This document shows, piece by piece, positions 5,511 to 6,082 of a DNA stretch of 6,082 nt (position 1 is its first letter; the number at the start of each line of letters is the position of its first letter). The DNA comes from UBA5336 sp038526245 (lineage in GTDB: Bacteria > Pseudomonadota > Alphaproteobacteria > Caulobacterales > Hyphomonadaceae). Location: NCBI GenBank assembly GCA_038526245.1, contig JBCBGZ010000110.1:1-6082 (forward strand), written 5' to 3'. The notes under the pieces were generated by a model. It was not told where the DNA came from and did no database searches. It saw nothing but the letters and a program-made list of their open reading frames with translations. Position numbers and translations under genes: made by a program.

Positions 5511-6082
5511 ATGGCCGACGGACAGGTATTGCCGCCGTTTCGACCGCTGCCCATGAAGGGCCCGGACATTGAAGTCACGCGCACCGGCGAGGGCGTGGTT
5601 TACCTCACCCCGCGCCAGGCCCCCGGCGACCGCCCCCGCACGATCCCCCATTGCCTGGACGAGCGAGCGGGCGAACATCCCGACCGTGTGTTCCTCAAGG
5701 AGCGCGGCCCGGACGGCGATTGGGTGTCCATGACCTATGGCGAAGCAAAGGCCGCCACAGACGCCCTCTCCCAAGCCTTCCTCGACATGGGCGCCGGTCC
5801 CGACGCACCGGTGATGATCCTGTCTGGCAACTCCATTGCCTCTGCCATGGTCATTCTGGCGGCACAGAAGATCGGCGCGCCCGCAGCGCCCATTTCGGTT
5901 GCATACTCGCTGATGAGCACGGACTTCGAGAAGCTGAAACACTGCTTTCACGCTGTTAAGCCCAAGGTGATCTTCACCGAAATGCTTGAACCGTTCCAGC
6001 CCGCCTTGGCCGCGCTCGACACATCCAATGTCACTATCATAACCCGGATCGGGGCGGGGGAGGATATCCAGGACTATTCCGC
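5511..6082 (+). CDS. Acyl-CoA synthetase of the feruloyl-CoA synthase type (AMP-binding family), 5' part only
   Basis: The frame is open from ATG 5511 to the window end, giving the first 190 residues of a protein that normally has about 600. It matches the N-terminal domain of AMP-forming acyl-CoA synthetases. RTIPHCLDERAGEHPDRVFL is the opening helix, WVSMTYGEA is the 'x-T-Y-x-E' strand, and VMILSGNSIASAMVILAAQKIGAP is the helix leading to the first nucleotide-domain strand. APISVAYSLMSTDFEKLKH (about 126-144) closely resembles the 'P-x-S-x-A-Y-S-L' block of feruloyl-CoA synthases (Fcs). Such enzymes activate ferulate, coumarate or related aromatic acids with ATP and CoA before chain shortening. 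The catalytic motifs, with the phosphate-binding loop and the terminal lysine, lie beyond the edge, so activity and exact substrate cannot be judged; a fatty- or aryl-acid ligase of another branch remains possible. Confidence 0.85.
   Translation, partial: MADGQVLPPFRPLPMKGPDIEVTRTGEGVVYLTPRQAPGDRPRTIPHCLDERAGEHPDRVFLKERGPDGDWVSMTYGEAKAATDALSQAFLDMGAGPDAPVMILSGNSIASAMVILAAQKIGAPAAPISVAYSLMSTDFEKLKHCFHAVKPKVIFTEMLEPFQPALAALDTSNVTIITRIGAGEDIQDYS

Noticed and set aside
5385..5951. A 188-codon minus-strand frame opposite the acyl-CoA synthetase
   Set aside because: It straddles the intergenic gap and ligase start, has a His/Arg/Gly-rich composition and no domain. The plus-strand gene has a strong ribosome binding site and family motifs.
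1..6082. Mobile elements, CRISPR arrays or other defence-like systems
   Set aside because: No transposase, integrase, terminal repeats, regularly spaced repeats or phage-like genes were seen in either strand; the gene set is housekeeping and metabolic.

Overview
The window looks like chromosomal DNA of an alphaproteobacterium. The base composition is GC-rich, codons are biased to G or C at the third position, and a hemC-hemD-mitofilin(Mic60)-hemY-like gene order is an alphaproteobacterial hallmark. The lineage cannot be fixed from this sequence; a Hyphomonas/Caulobacter-type relative is only a guess.

Layout: (1) the left edge cuts through a tRNA-Thr(CGU) gene on the minus strand, with a good -35/-10 pair just upstream of it; (2) a tight minus-strand operon, read right to left, covers about 108-4407: hemC, hemD, a mitofilin/Mic60-like membrane coiled-coil protein and a HemY-like TPR membrane protein. 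Neighbouring genes overlap by a few bases, except for a 28-bp gap before the Mic60-like gene; (3) a 76-bp divergent intergenic region; (4) a plus-strand class I SAM-dependent methyltransferase of unknown substrate; (5) after a 70-bp gap with a strong ribosome binding site, the 5' third or so of an acyl-CoA synthetase of the feruloyl-CoA synthase type, cut by the right edge.

How it fits together: HemC polymerises four porphobilinogens into hydroxymethylbilane and HemD closes the ring to uroporphyrinogen III, the common precursor of heme, siroheme and cobalamin. The two membrane proteins behind them have no proven enzymatic step in heme synthesis. The Mic60-like protein belongs to the family that shapes mitochondrial cristae and bacterial intracytoplasmic membranes. 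Its place in a heme operon matches the HemX slot of the enterobacterial hemCDXY operon. The plus-strand genes have no evident link to heme.

I see no mobile element, CRISPR array or long repeat, and no stretch over 300 bases lacks a gene. This is mostly a conserved housekeeping region. I do not see evidence for an undescribed system; the points most worth following are the Mic60-heme linkage, the unassigned methyltransferase divergent from hemC, and an unusual residue in HemC.
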